From Liolophura sinensis (Eukaryota > Mollusca > Polyplacophora > Chitonida > Chitonidae): DNA of 60,000 nt. Below, in pieces: positions 32,546 to 44,725 of this stretch (its first letter is position 1; every line of letters begins with the position of its first letter). The DNA is taken from contig NC_088307.1 in the NCBI RefSeq assembly GCF_032854445.1, positions 2,420,001 through 2,480,000 of the forward strand. The letters are read 5' to 3'. The position numbers and the translations under genes are program-made. Below the pieces are notes generated by a model. That model searched no databases. It was given only the letters and a program-made list of their open reading frames with translations, and was not told where the DNA came from.

Positions 32546-35252
32546 AGTTAGGAATGGCCACTTCACAGGTAAACACTCACCTGTAATCAAGCTACTTCAC
32601 ACCTGAGTTAAGCTTACTTAACTCCTGCTGTCACACACAAAGGGCTTGCACACCTGATGCCTGTGATAATACATGTGCCCACAGTATAGCTACCTGTATC
32701 TATACATGTAGAGTGCTTTCCTATCACCTTGAAGAAGGTGAAGATAGTGGAGAGTATAGGCAGAGGTACATGTACAACAAAGCCAGCTAAGCTTGATCTT
32801 TTCTTTGCCCTCTGTAACAGATGCACCTTGTAACGGCCCAAGCTAAGAGTTCCTGCAGTAGGGTGGTCCACTGCTGCGGCTAGGTGGATGTTAAGACCTG
32901 TTGTAGCTTGTTTTTACAGGAAGACTAGTCCAGTGGGTATGGTATACACATCATTGTCAAACTAATGCATTACACCATCAGTCAACTTTAGAGCTCTTCT
33001 AACAATAAATTTCCCAGCTATATCTCTGTTTGGAGATGATAACGAATCTCGCAAAGTCATGTACACAACATGTGCATACCATCTATCATAATTCATAAAA
33101 GCTTTTTTTTTTTTTTGGTCTGGAAGAAACTAACTTAGAGAAATAGGGATCTTTTTGTACGAAACATAATTTTACCTTGGCACTTTCAGGTTTGCTATAT
33201 CCTTAACGAGCAATCTGACACCTGGGAACATACCTGTGCCATGTTATAATGAATTATGCCAGGTTATATACATGAGCAACAATGACAAGTATGACAAGTG
33301 GGGCTAAGGCATTACACCTGTGTGCAGACCGTATAAATACTGTAAGTACCCTGTCTGTCACTCAGTCAGCGTGACATGAAGGTATCAAAGTAGCTATACC
33401 TGTTTGTAGCGACTTCACAAAAGCCACAGGTATTCCCAGCTGTGAACACGTGAAGAAAAGTGTCCATTCAGCAGGTTCGTCATCGCTGTGGTAAGAGCAG
33501 AATCCATTCACCAATCACAAACACCTGCGGCCATGGTAACTGTGTATTTAAATTTCTCTGTCATCTTGCTATTAAAACGTCAAAAGAATTTTCTCAACTT
33601 TCTGGTTTTTTTGTATACCTGGATCCTTCACTAGAACAGGTACATTGTATAAATGTTACATGTAAGTCATCTAGGACATGTTTCTGACATGGATTTATAA
33701 GATATTGTGGAAATGAAGGTCATCTGCGCAAGTTGTTCAGGCTTTCCACAAACGTAAAACTTTTTCTTTTTTTTTTTAACAATGGGCTCACAAAGTACAC
33801 GTGTACATGTACAATATGTTCGTCTATGTATAGAAGTCATCAGTACTTTTGTACAGGCAATTCTGCTGATCAATGATTCAATGTGTCTCAAGGTACAATA
33901 AATACACATTTGTATGCTTTATTCACAATTTCACCATTAGACTTTTTCTAACATACATGTAGATGTACACAGATACGTATAGATGTATATGATGGGCAAG
34001 CTGCTCAAAGACAACTTTCAAGCTTTCCATATTGTATATCCATCCTCATTACGCCTAAATGAACTATTCAGCTTGAACTGAAATTTGCCACTAAGGCACA
34101 AAAACAAAAACATGTAGCTTATGTCATCTAGATGGCTTCTACAGAGTGATGTGAACAGGTTGGTAAACAGCAATTCAACACACTGGAGAATTTCGGAACA
34201 TACACTCCGGCAGCAGCAACAACAACAACAAACTGTTTGACATGACTGTTAACACCCACTTTGCGTGCTGAGGTTTGAGTTTCCTCATTTTTCTATCAGA
34301 GACCACTGCTGCTGCCACACCATGGAGGCTGCTACTGCAGCCATCAGGGATGGGGTTAAGAGCGGACAGAGGTTGTTACTGACACGCTGGGTAAATACCA
34401 CAGTTAATGGTCTCTAGGAGAGACTTCTGGATATACATGTGATGATTCTGCAGCAGGTTTACTTCCTTTTTCTACCTGAAGACAACAACAAACTCATTAT
34501 ATAATCAGGCCACATGAATGCGATGTGTGGTACCAGAAGCTATGGCATGTACATGTACTGTTAAGTGAGTGAAACATGAAGCCACTCTGTGCGCATCCAG
34601 TGCATCCTCTCACCACTTTAATCTTGAATTCTATTCCAATTCATGTACATGTACTTTGTTTTAAAGCAGGTCAATATTCTTCATCTGCATGTACCAGTAA
34701 ATGATTCTTTACCCACATGAATCCCATCATACACGCACGCATGAGATTAAATAGAGTAACTGAACCAAAAATTGAGTACAAATTCTTATTTCAATTCTCT
34801 ATTCTATTTTGATTCATACAAATGGCATTTTGTTTCATAGCAGGTCTACATATGTTCTCTACACCCTAAACCTTTACAAAACTGGTACTGAAAACACAAC
34901 TCGGACCAAATGTATCCTTCAAAATGACACTACTTGAAGTTAATTATCATGAGTGAATGAAGGTGTACCACGACATGAGTGTGTTCCACATACTCTCGCC
35001 AACACGGGTTCTATTCCCATGTATGTCAATTCGTTTCAGAGCACATCTAAATCCTTCCATCTACCTGCAGACCATTGTTGATCATACACATTATTAAACT
35101 GAAATGATTTCCTCACACATGTACTGCATAAATTTGCCAAAGTGATGGAACGAAACATTGTGCTCATCATGTGAAAGTCGCTAATTTGGATCTGACTTTT
35201 GTTCCAACTTACACATACAGTGTACATGCTTATAAATTTGCCCTTTATGGAT
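32546..35252. other. Non-coding stretch
   Basis: No exon seen. TATAAATAC at 33331 and several CAACAACAACAA runs (34211) are the only notable words. T-runs lie at 33105 and 33765. Confidence 0.4.
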
Positions 35253-35769
35253 ACCAGATCAGTATCCTGTCATATCTATCACGAAGAGCTTAGTGACTTA
35301 CCAGATCAGTATCCTGTCATATCTATCACGAAGAGCTTAGTGACTTACCAGATCAGTATCCTGTCATATCTATCACGAAGAGCTTAGTGACTTACCAGAT
35401 CAGTATCCTGTCATATCTATCACGAAGAGCTTAGTGACTTACCAGATCAGTATCCTGTCATATCTATCACGAAGAGCTTAGTGACTTACCAGATCAGTAT
35501 CCTGTCATATCTATCACGAAGAGCTTAGTGACTTACCAGATCAGTATCCTGTCATATCTATCACAAAGAGCTTAGTGACTTACCAGATCAGTATCCTGTC
35601 ATATCTATCACAAAGAGCTTAGTGACTTACCAGATCAGTATCCTGTCATATCTATCACAAAGAGCTTAGTGACTTACCAGATCAGTATCCTGTCATATCT
35701 ATCACAAAGAGCTTAGTGACTTACCAGATCAGTATCCTGTCAAATCTATCACGAAGAGCTTAGTGACTT
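35253..35769. repeat. 47-bp tandem repeat, exactly 11 copies
   Basis: Period 47 bp and total 517 bp. The unit starts ACCAGATCAGTATCCTGTCA and ends GCTTAGTGACTT. Copies 7-10 share CACAAAGAG where copies 1-6 and 11 have CACGAAGAG; copy 11 also has CAAATC for CATATC. The period is not a multiple of three, so it is not a protein repeat. Confidence 0.98.
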
Positions 35770-37266
35770 ATCAGAAATCTGAAAAGTGTGTTCATGAATC
35801 TATATTTTGTCTTTTGCTCTGGATGTAACCACACAGAATAATACCATCTGTATTCCTATACATGTCCACAGGATGTTGGGTGACATGTTCTGCAAAAGGG
35901 TCTGGAGTCAACGGTTAAAGCCTCTTGATTCTAATCTGAACGACAAACTGCACGCCATCGGCACAGTTACATCATCTGTGATCTTATTATCAATGCGCAA
36001 GAGGTACAGCATTTACAAAGGAAGGACCTATACAAGTGTGTGAGAAGAAAACATGTATAATATATGGAATATATGCACAGTATCATCTGGATATAAATCT
36101 GACATGGATAAGCAGTAAGCTTTATATTAAAGCGCTTTTCTGCATTTGCAACTTGGTATGGCATTTACATGTAACTAAGCCCACTTGTGTATTTGACATG
36201 AACATGTACATGTATGCCTATCTAATCAAAAAGAAAATAATTTCACTGGACTAGCATTAAAAAAAGTTTGTTGGGCCCATTTAGAATGACCTTCCAAAAG
36301 GGCCCTATACTTTAATTTTTTTGGATTGCAGTTTTAACAGAAGTTTCATTTTTTTTTTTTTAAGTTTTATACTTAATTTCTTTAAACTCCCAATCTTCCC
36401 CCCTCCCTCCATACCAGCCTGAATTACTTTTTTGTGATATGGTTTTCTCGTGTTCAATAAAAACCAGCCTTTGTCATTCAACAATGGAAATATGAATGCA
36501 CAGTTGTATTTCTGTGTAACAGTTGAAGTTTTCTAAGAACTGACTGAATGTATAAGTGTACATATAAAATGCAGGAGTTGCTAAATTTACTTCTAAGAAC
36601 TGACTGAATGTATAAGTGTACATATAAAATGCAGGAGTTGCTAAATTTGGGCTGTATAAATCTACCCACATACATGTACATGTGTACACATTCTACAGTG
36701 CAATCAATTATATAAGTACAGGGCCTTGTAGGTAATGTAGGTGTATATATTCTCTGACAAATGTTCATCCCACACACCTATGTAGAAGGTAGTGAGCCTT
36801 GTACTCTGTGTGTACAATAATGCAATGTTAGCTCGCTTACAGTTTCATTGGGCTTTGACTTCATCCACACACTGTACAATCACACAGGCTGTTATAAATA
36901 AGGCGTAATTATCAACACTGTGTTATGCACATTTGCCGTCATTGCCATCAATTAAAGTCGCATATATTTGAGGGGTGTGACTGAAGGCTAATAGTAAATC
37001 AAGACCGGTATTCCATGAACTGAATGTTTGTCAGGTTTGCTGTGTCCATGAACTGCCCTATTTCACCCGAAATTTGGTACATAAAAATGCACTTTCAGAA
37101 GTACATAATGACCTTAAAAAGATACCTTTCATGTCAACATTTAAGTTTTTCCGATAAGAAATAAATCTAAGTGACAAAATAAAAAAGTGACACCATTAAA
37201 GTGGATGAAATCAATCAGAGGCAAGGAAAATGTGTCCCAAGAAGAACGCTGAACTTCATGTGAAAT
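35770..37266. other. Non-coding stretch
   Basis: Contains the 60-bp duplication at 36531 and a piece at 37060-37190 related to the MITE-like element at 13003 (CCTATTTCACCCGAAATTTG, TAAAAATGCACTTTCAGAAG). Confidence 0.45.
36531..36648. repeat. 60-bp tandem duplication
   Basis: TTCTAAGAACTGACTGAATG starts both copies at 36531 and 36591. The copies are identical through CTAAATTT. The repeated frames FYMYTYTFSQFL are artefacts. Confidence 0.95.
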
Positions 37267-37492
37267 CTTTATTTATTTGATTGGTGTTTTATGTCGTATT
37301 CAAGAATATTTGACCTTTACGACGCCGGCCAGCATTATGGTGGGAGAAAACCTGGTCAGAGCCCCAGGGGAAGCCCAGATTGTTTGCAGGTTGCTGCCAG
37401 GCCTTCCCACGTATGGCCGCAGAGGAATTAAGCATGCATGAGCTGGGCTTGAACTCACAGCCACTGCATTAGTAAGCCCTCTCCCACCCACC
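37267..37492 (-). mobile_element. SINE with exact 10-bp TSD, partial head
   Basis: Tail, middle region and B box (GAGCTGGGCTTGAACTCACA on +) are kept; the A-box side is lost. CATGTGAAAT flanks it at 37257-37266 and 37493-37502. Confidence 0.93.
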
Positions 37493-37502
37493 CATGTGAA
37501 AT

Positions 37503-40030
37503 ACTGTATACCTGTATTTATGTACATTTGCATATATGCCGAAGGTTATATATTTCATAACTACTCCAGTAATTAATACATACATACATGCAAATAATAT
37601 TTATAGAATAATTAAAGTCTGTCTGAAAAAAAAAAGCTAATGAGCTTATCTAATGATGAGTATCATTATGTGGCTGATTAGAATAATTTATAACTTGTTA
37701 TCTGAGGATTGGAATTGTGTGTTCTGTACGAAATTCTCTTTGTTTCTATCTTAGTTTGCAAGCCTGTGAAACTTTTGTCAAAAGAAATCTACATATGACC
37801 GAGACAAACTTTCTTACATCATACATATAAATGCAGGTAAAACATGACTTAGTGGTTCCTTCAGGCCTTAATATAATAAACAAATACATATAAATTAATA
37901 ATATTAAATATAATAAACATTATTACGTGTCTACATGAATCCTGATAGCCCGCTTTGTCTACATGGTCTGCATACCACTGTATATATCTACATGTACAAG
38001 TATGTGTGTCTTTGTATTGTCTTGTATCACCTTGAAATAATATAATCAACCTCAGCAGACAATCTAGTCATACACTGTACATGTATATCCCTGGAAGGTC
38101 TTCATATAACTAATACATGTAGAGTACAGGTCGATCATCATGCTGTCTACAACTGCATTCACTGTGAATGTACACGTATATGCCCATCATATCAGTAATC
38201 TAGTCATTATCTATTAACACTGCCCTTAAGCTGGATACCTGGCCAGGTGATTATCATTCATGTGACACCAGGTAAGGAGGTAAATAGGTATGAATGTCGA
38301 GGCCAGTTGTCATGTCCAGCCTAGGGTCCAGATGACCACAGCTGATAACTCTGCTGACCACTGGCTAAATTATCTCAGCGGTCAGACCACAAAGTCCATG
38401 TAGCATGTACATGTACCCCTTGCATGTACCATGTACATGTACATATCATTGTGTCTGGATGGGATCCTAATTAATCGTAAATACCACAATTTTACAACTA
38501 GCCGGCATGCATTCATCCACTTGTAGTCATACTATGTTTAATATTTATTTATTTCTCTGACTGGTGTTTCAAACCAAACTGAACAATACTTCACTCATAC
38601 CGTGGTGACCAGCATTATGGTGCCCTTTGACATGTGAAAAGTTGGTGGACCACTGACACATGTACCTACTAGTTTACAAGTGACCCTGTTTGCGGTCAGC
38701 CAGCCACACTTGTGGTGGTCATCTGCACCTAGTGACCCCTTCTGATCAGCTGACTGGACAGCCCATGTCCTTGAGTGACCAGGTCACCAATAACTCAGAC
38801 TGCTGACCAATAAGGACTGAGGTCAGTGGCCACAGTCATACATGTACATGTACACTGCACCTCTTTTCCACAAACACCACAGGAGCATCATTAAAAAAAT
38901 GTTCGTTTTAATAGAGTAACACAACCTATCCTCCAAGAAAGTTTTTATTAGGGTATTGATTAAACTCCCCCACCCCTCACAATGTTGACTTCTTTAAAAT
39001 CCTTACGTTTTCCATTTGCTACCAAACTGATCATCCTTTTTCTAATGGGGTAACGACCCAAAAAGTATTTTGAAAGGGCAGTTTATAATCCTCAGAAAAT
39101 AAAATCACCATTGTTGAACCATCCATTTGTTAAAGAGATGTATATATCATACATACACATGGCTGTTTAAAGAAAGTGTCAACAATAACATATCAACTCA
39201 CCTGTGTTAATGATACAGGTACAAGCAAATGTGGATTTGTTTTTCCACAGTACTCTTACATATTAATATCTATAATGGGACTACAATTAAAAGTGAACAA
39301 TGTGTTAATATAGTGTTTTTTACCTACACGTACAAAAGTTTGGTATTATTTTTAGGGACACAGTTTGCTTGATTCTGATTGATTCATCCTTTCTATAGGG
39401 CCACTTAGGAGACACATTTAATTTTTTATCTGACCAATTTAAGTTATTGCTATCAAAATGAATACGTCATTTTAAGGTTTATATGTGTTAGTGAACGTTT
39501 ATATTTCCATGCCAATCTTCAGGTGAAATACAGCAGACTGTATTACATGATAATATAGCGGATCAATAGCTTCTGATGAAATGATCTTTTGATACGAGTC
39601 CTACATGTAGGTGTATTCAATTACCTGTCATACATGCAGGTAAATACAGTGTAGCTTGATCATCACTGTACACTAATTAGCTCACCTTGTACTCAGCTCC
39701 ACACAGAGAAATGTGTTTGGACATTACACATGTAAACATGTTAAAGTTCACACAATCACGCTTGGTATACAATATTCACAATACACATTAACACCTTCCC
39801 AGTGGGACTGATACCAGCAGACCTAATGAGATGACACACCTTAATTAGTCTGATTGATCTTATAAGCTCCCTCGTTAACGATCAGGTGTTAAGTGCTTAT
39901 GTACATTTCAGCCACGTAAAGACTGCTACAGCTGTAAAACGGACAAAGAAAAACTTCATACCAGAGGCAATATTACTAATTAACTAATTACTTTTACCAT
40001 AATATTTACTTCATTTTCCCCACAATTACT
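37503..40030. other. Non-coding stretch
   Basis: Includes a decayed SINE fragment, dense ACATGTAC words (38400-38445), and 39340-39545, which resembles 16700-16900 (TTTGCTTGATTCTGAT, GCCACTTA, GTGAAATRCAG). Confidence 0.45.
38542..38623 (-). mobile_element. SINE 3' fragment, decayed
   Basis: On +: ATTTATTTATTTCTCTGACT, GGTGTTTC, GACCAGCATTATGGTG. Confidence 0.7.
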
Positions 40031-40264
40031 CTCCTGGGCCCGGGATCATGAAACGATCTTAGATTTATGCCATAATTTCAAATCACTTTAAAACTGTAAT
40101 TCTTTCGGTAACAAGGTCAAAATATTGCTTAACAATGTAAATTCTGGGTAAGTTATTGTAAAATGAATTTCAACTAAAATAATGAAAAGGAACACACCAA
40201 GTTAAATGAATGAAATTTTGACTTAAGCCTAAGATCAATTCGTCTTAGATCTCAGGGCCAGAAC
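40031..40264. mobile_element. MITE-like element, CTGGGCCCGGGATC-type ends
   Basis: Left CTGGGCCCGGGATCATGAAA then CGATCTTAGA; right, reverse complemented, CTGGCCCTGAGATCTAAGAC. The ends are similar inverted repeats around about 190 bp of AT-rich interior. Confidence 0.5.
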
Positions 40265-40599
40265 TCATTCTGAGCTAATAAAAGTTTATTTAGCCCTAAT
40301 TAAGACAGTATAGATAAGTATATGATATGGAATGACCCAGAGAGGATAATTATTAACCACTGCACAATGTCAATCTGTTTATAATCTAACAGCAAATTAC
40401 AGTCATGGTATGCCATGCAAGAAATAAATGACCTCAAAACGTCACATTCTTCTAATTTTGAACCCACATTTTCTGGTTTCAACAACACAAATGTTTGACA
40501 AAAATTTTCAATCTACATTTTCTGACTTAAGCTATATTTATTTTTCACAAAAATGCCAAACAATGTTAAAATAAGTAAATATACAACTATTTACATGTA

Positions 40600-40694
40600 T
40601 CTCACTGGTGTTTTACACTGTACTCAAGGACATTTCACTTATAGGTCTGCAAATTCCATGGGGAAACACACAACCATCTGCAGGATGCTAGCAC
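40600..40694 (-). mobile_element. SINE fragment, internally deleted
   Basis: On +: GGTGTTTTACACTGTACTCA, CATTTCACTTATA, then jumps to CAACCATCTGCAGGATGCTA. Confidence 0.7.
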
Positions 40695-42044
40695 CTAACA
40701 CAACAAGTATATGGAGTATGACCATGCCAATGAGGGAAATTTTCTTAACTAAAGCATAACCAGGAGGAAAATATTACCTGACTCACCAGGGTGTCTTCTG
40801 ACCATGGTATCAAGGAGTGGCTGGTATTCAAGTGAAACACCAACAGATTAATTGGTTACATCAGAAAAACAAAACGACAGTGGTGTAAGCCCCTTGTCTG
40901 CTTTTATCCGTGCAGATCTCCCGATGTGCCTACTGTACGTACACAAGTACAATAAGCCTTTGTGCGCACATGTAAGTATTCTTGGCTGTCAGATGTACAT
41001 GTACTATGACATAAAGTCACATTTGACATGTACATCTTAGTACAGTACAAATGATGACACAACACTAACACATAGACATGGGGCATTTGATTGGTCAATC
41101 ACCCATAAAATCTAGGTTAGTGTATGAGTTAAATCCGGAAAAGACTAATTTTAGAAAAAAGAGGAAAGTGGAGCACTTAACAGATGGCAAGTGAATTTAT
41201 AAAAATCTTTCATAAAAAAACCCTGAAGAATTGTAATTTGTTACACGAAACTTGTGATAACGATTTAGATTATATTTCAACTGCTTTTTTTTAAAAGTGA
41301 ACATCAAACAAGGACATTATTACATATATGTCAGATGGTAATTTATAATAACAAAGCATTTACCATAACAACATTAAAAGAATGACTGAACAAAGTCAAA
41401 CTACATAAAATGAATCAAGGAACAAAGGATCTTTTCATGTACTATTGAATCACAAATCCTTGTACACTCAAGGCCTCACTAATCAGTCAGAGCTCTGAAG
41501 TACCATAACACTGTGAATATTTTTTTGTGTGCACAGCCAAGCACTACAGGATCAAAGCATTTACTCAACGGGAAGTGTGTCATACTTAAGTAGGTCTACC
41601 ACTACTCAGTTCCTCTTCATCGAGTCGGCAGGGCGCATCTTGATTTACAACCACTTCATGTACCATAATGCACAATACATCACATCTAGTAAACACAAGT
41701 AAAACCACAAAAATGGGTTTTAATTTCATTAAATACTACATGTGAAGAAAATCAGTTTTATTTTCTGGCTAACACTAGTTATCAGTAAACATATATATTG
41801 ATATACAATTCTTGAAAATAAATTCAAGATCTTCAGAATTCAGAATAAATAAAATCTTCTTCACAAATTATTGATACAAAGTATTCCAACCATCCAAGAA
41901 TGGTTCAATGATCTTCTAAGGATTCATATACACGACCATAAGCTGTTTATTTGTCAAAACTTCTTTGTTTTTTCTGGCAGAATTGACAATATAATGCATT
42001 ACAATGCCATCTGGTACATGCAGATGTACAAGATCATCCTCTAC
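40695..42044. other. Non-coding stretch
   Basis: AT-rich. No exon or clear repeat seen. Confidence 0.4.
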
Positions 42045-42510
42045 AAAGAGTGACAAGATGCTATAAAGAGTGGCAAGATGGTATGAAGAATGACAGGATG
42101 GTACAAAGAGTGACAAGCTGCTACACAGTGACAGGATGGTACAAAGAGTTAAAAGATGCTACAAAGAGTGGCAAGGTGCTACACAGTGACAAGATGTTAA
42201 AAAGAGTTAAAAGATGCTACAAAGAGTAGCAAGATGATATAGATAGGGGCAAGATGCTACAAAGAGTGGCAAGATGCTACAAAGAGTGTCAAATATGCTA
42301 CAAAGAGTGGCAAAGATGATATAAAGAGTGGCAAGATGGTACATAGAGTGACAAGATGTGACAAAGAGTGGCAAGATGGTATAAGGAGTGACAAGAGTTA
42401 CAAAGAGTGGCAAGATGGTATAAGGAGTGACAAGAGTTACAAAGAAAGGCAAGATGGTATAAAGAGTGACAAAATGCTACAAATGGTGACAAAATGTTAC
42501 AAAGGGTGAC
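42045..42510. repeat. ~21-bp degenerate tandem array, about 20 units
   Basis: The unit is about CAAAGAGTGGCAAGATGCTA with variants (GTGACAAGATGG, GTTAAAAGATGC). The - strand frames repeating LPLFVTLVTPYTI are array artefacts. Confidence 0.93.
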
Positions 42511-42739
42511 ATGTCAAAATAAAACAAAACAAAAAAACAAAGGCTCAGCTTCAAAAGAATTGACATTTTACACTGAGGCTGAAAGGTCCACAGTTAAAGG
42601 AGAAGAAAATTTAAATATCAATCAAATAACATTGAAAAAAGTATGCATTTCCTCGCAGGTGCATGCCATAAAAAACATTCTAATATGTACCTCAAGTTGA
42701 TAAATTACAAATAAAGTCAGCGCCAACATCTGCTGTGGG

Positions 42740-43110
42740 CGACTCATTTTGCCTAAGAACTAGTCCTGAAGTCTTCTGTGTTAGGAGGAGAATTGCCGTT
42801 GGAAACCGTCGAAGTGCGGTAGAACTCTTCTTCCCAGAAGGTAGTGAACACTACAGTTCGTTTTCCACTTGACGAACGGGAAACCTGAATATTGGACGTA
42901 AGTTCCGAGTTTACACGAACATGCCGGCAGTTTTAACGACTTGCATTGGCTCAGAGGCAACACACCCCCAGCATAAATTACAGGGTGTTAAAGATGGAGG
43001 ATGTGATGGACAGCGATTTATGCCAGCTTTGCTGTATTCAGGCTTTATGTGTATGGCGAGGAGAAAATCGCAAAATTATGCAGCACCAGCAGATAGAAAA
43101 AAATGTGCTC
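42740..43110. promoter_or_regulatory. CpG-richer, promoter-like stretch
   Basis: CpGs cluster at about 42790-42930, in contrast to the kilobases on either side. On the + strand AAGATGGAGGATG, a YY1-like word, contains an ATG with a frame MEDVMDSDLCQLCC. On the - strand a frame MSRPQQMLALTLFVIYQLE starts near 42749 and meets a weak donor GTACAT. Either could be a first exon, but neither has enough support for a CDS call. Confidence 0.3.
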
Positions 43111-43319
43111 TTTTCAGCCTATAGTGTCATACTTTTAAGTTTTCTTCTCCACTAAGACTTAAGACTGCCTCCCCTCTCCTACCAAATCTACATGATAAAT
43201 ACATGCTAGTATATAATTCCTTTTTTCCCCGGTCTCGCTAAAGAAAAAAAACAGTCCCTTTCAAAGAGCTCAGTAAATGTGTGAAACAGAACTGTCCAAA
43301 TAGAATTCCAGGGAGTAAA

Positions 43320-43459
43320 ATGTCAATGATGTCAACAGACAGCTGCTTGTGTTATCCTCTTGACCACCAGATGGCGCCACTTGAGGGCATGCTTGGAGAA
43401 AACACAATGGCATCTGGAGATGATGAGTCCAGAAGCACATCAACACTACTCCATCCCAG
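43320..43459 (+). CDS. Candidate + strand start exon (MSMMSTDSCLCYPLDHQMAP...)
   Basis: ATG opens 46 codons with plausible composition (MAPLEGMLGENTMASGDDE, then SRSTSTLLHP), ending in phase 2 at CCCAG|GTGACA. A perfect CTCF-type core overlaps the frame at 43364-43377. The 200-N gap begins 171 bp downstream, so continuation cannot be followed. No family recognised. Confidence 0.28.
43364..43377 (+). promoter_or_regulatory. CTCF-type motif
   Basis: CCACCAGATGGCGC fits every position of the classical bilaterian CTCF core CCASYAGRKGGCRS. It lies close to the CpG-richer stretch at 42.8 kb and next to an assembly gap. Confidence 0.45.
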
Positions 43460-43630
43460 GTGACATTTAGCTTGACCTTTAACCCTCAATCGCAAGGGGT
43501 CTGCCTTCACATGTATGACCCCGGGGAAGAAATTCCCTCATATTAGCCGAAGAGTGACCATCCACAACATCCCGAGGAGCCAGCAAGACTGACCAATCAT
43601 TTCCCTCAAAACTGTGGCTGAGCAAAAATC

Positions 43631-43830
43631 NNNNNNNNNNNNNNNNNNNNNNNNNNNNNNNNNNNNNNNNNNNNNNNNNNNNNNNNNNNNNNNNNNNNNN
43701 NNNNNNNNNNNNNNNNNNNNNNNNNNNNNNNNNNNNNNNNNNNNNNNNNNNNNNNNNNNNNNNNNNNNNNNNNNNNNNNNNNNNNNNNNNNNNNNNNNNN
43801 NNNNNNNNNNNNNNNNNNNNNNNNNNNNNN
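43631..43830. other. Assembly gap, 200 N
   Basis: Exactly 200 Ns, a placeholder length, so the true distance is unknown. The frame running through it is meaningless. Confidence 1.
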
Positions 43831-44511
43831 CTATTTGTGTATTACTTTCTCATTTTGATTACTTCCTGTGCACATTTCTGATAATTGAAACAAGGGGTGA
43901 CATCTGTTTTCATTTCCAGTCACATGCTATACAGAGTAGTATGAACATGGTCACTTCCTCTCCCTCTCCAGGGTCAAATAACTCCTGCCCATACAGACTC
44001 ATACATGTACATTTCAGTTTTAAACCTGCCAAATACATACAGTATGTACAATTAAATATCTTTGAAAGATATTTCTAAATTATCTGACATTTTCACTTGT
44101 GGAACTTTCAAAAACAGATAGAATGTTATGAAATCACCTGCTGTGGAAAAACTCAAAAAAAAAACACTTTAGATACAATGCTATGAAACTATATCCATCA
44201 TGCAAGAAAAACAAGTGCAAATTTGGACTTAGTGCAACCTAGATTAAGATAGCTTTTCTTCTCCCAGCAATAGATATATATATATAATGTAGTTTCTTAC
44301 ACAGTACACGGACAAGGTACATGTACATGTATGTGTGAGTGTGTAGGGTCAAGGGTTAAATGAATACATGTACACTGTATATGGGGAAGTCAAAAAAAAC
44401 AGACTGCATGTACATCATACTTCTACTCATTATAGTACAATTAACCACTTACTGTACATGAAAAACTTTGATTTCATTCCTTATGACCATTAAAGGAAGC
44501 CTTTCTGAGTT

Positions 44512-44540
44512 TGGGGGGGGGGGGGGGAGAGAGAGAGGGG
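44512..44540 (+). repeat. Poly-G then (GA)n tract
   Basis: About 16 G, then GAGAGAGAG and GGGG. Confidence 0.95.
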
Positions 44541-44622
44541 AAGTTGAGGGTGATGACCCTAGTTGTCCCACCCCAAAATGCTCCTAATCTCTGGTTTTGA
44601 GCAGGCCCACCTTGCCCCCCAG

Positions 44623-44725
44623 AGGCTACCATCACAAGAGGCAGAATGTTTATCAGGTGTGGTGGATTCCAGCTATAGGGATTTACCAGACAGGCCTGTC
44701 AGGGTGCAGACACTGGCACTCTGTG
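44623..44725 (+). CDS. Candidate + strand exon (RLPSQEAECLSGVVDSS...)
   Basis: A textbook acceptor with a pyrimidine tract (CACCTTGCCCCCCAG) and the donor TGTG|GTAAAC bound 103 bp. In phase 0 the exon is open and reads RLPSQEAECLSGVVDSS, then YRDLPDRPVRVQTLALC, exiting in phase 1. The stretch is GC-richer than its surroundings. It cannot be joined to the candidate at 43320-43459 directly, because phases 2 and 0 do not match. No family recognised. Confidence 0.35.

Noticed and set aside
35253-35769. CRISPR-like array (11 repeats)
   Set aside because: Units are head-to-tail without spacers, and the genome is eukaryotic.
43614-44078. 154-codon ORF
   Set aside because: It runs through the 200-N gap, so its length is an artefact.
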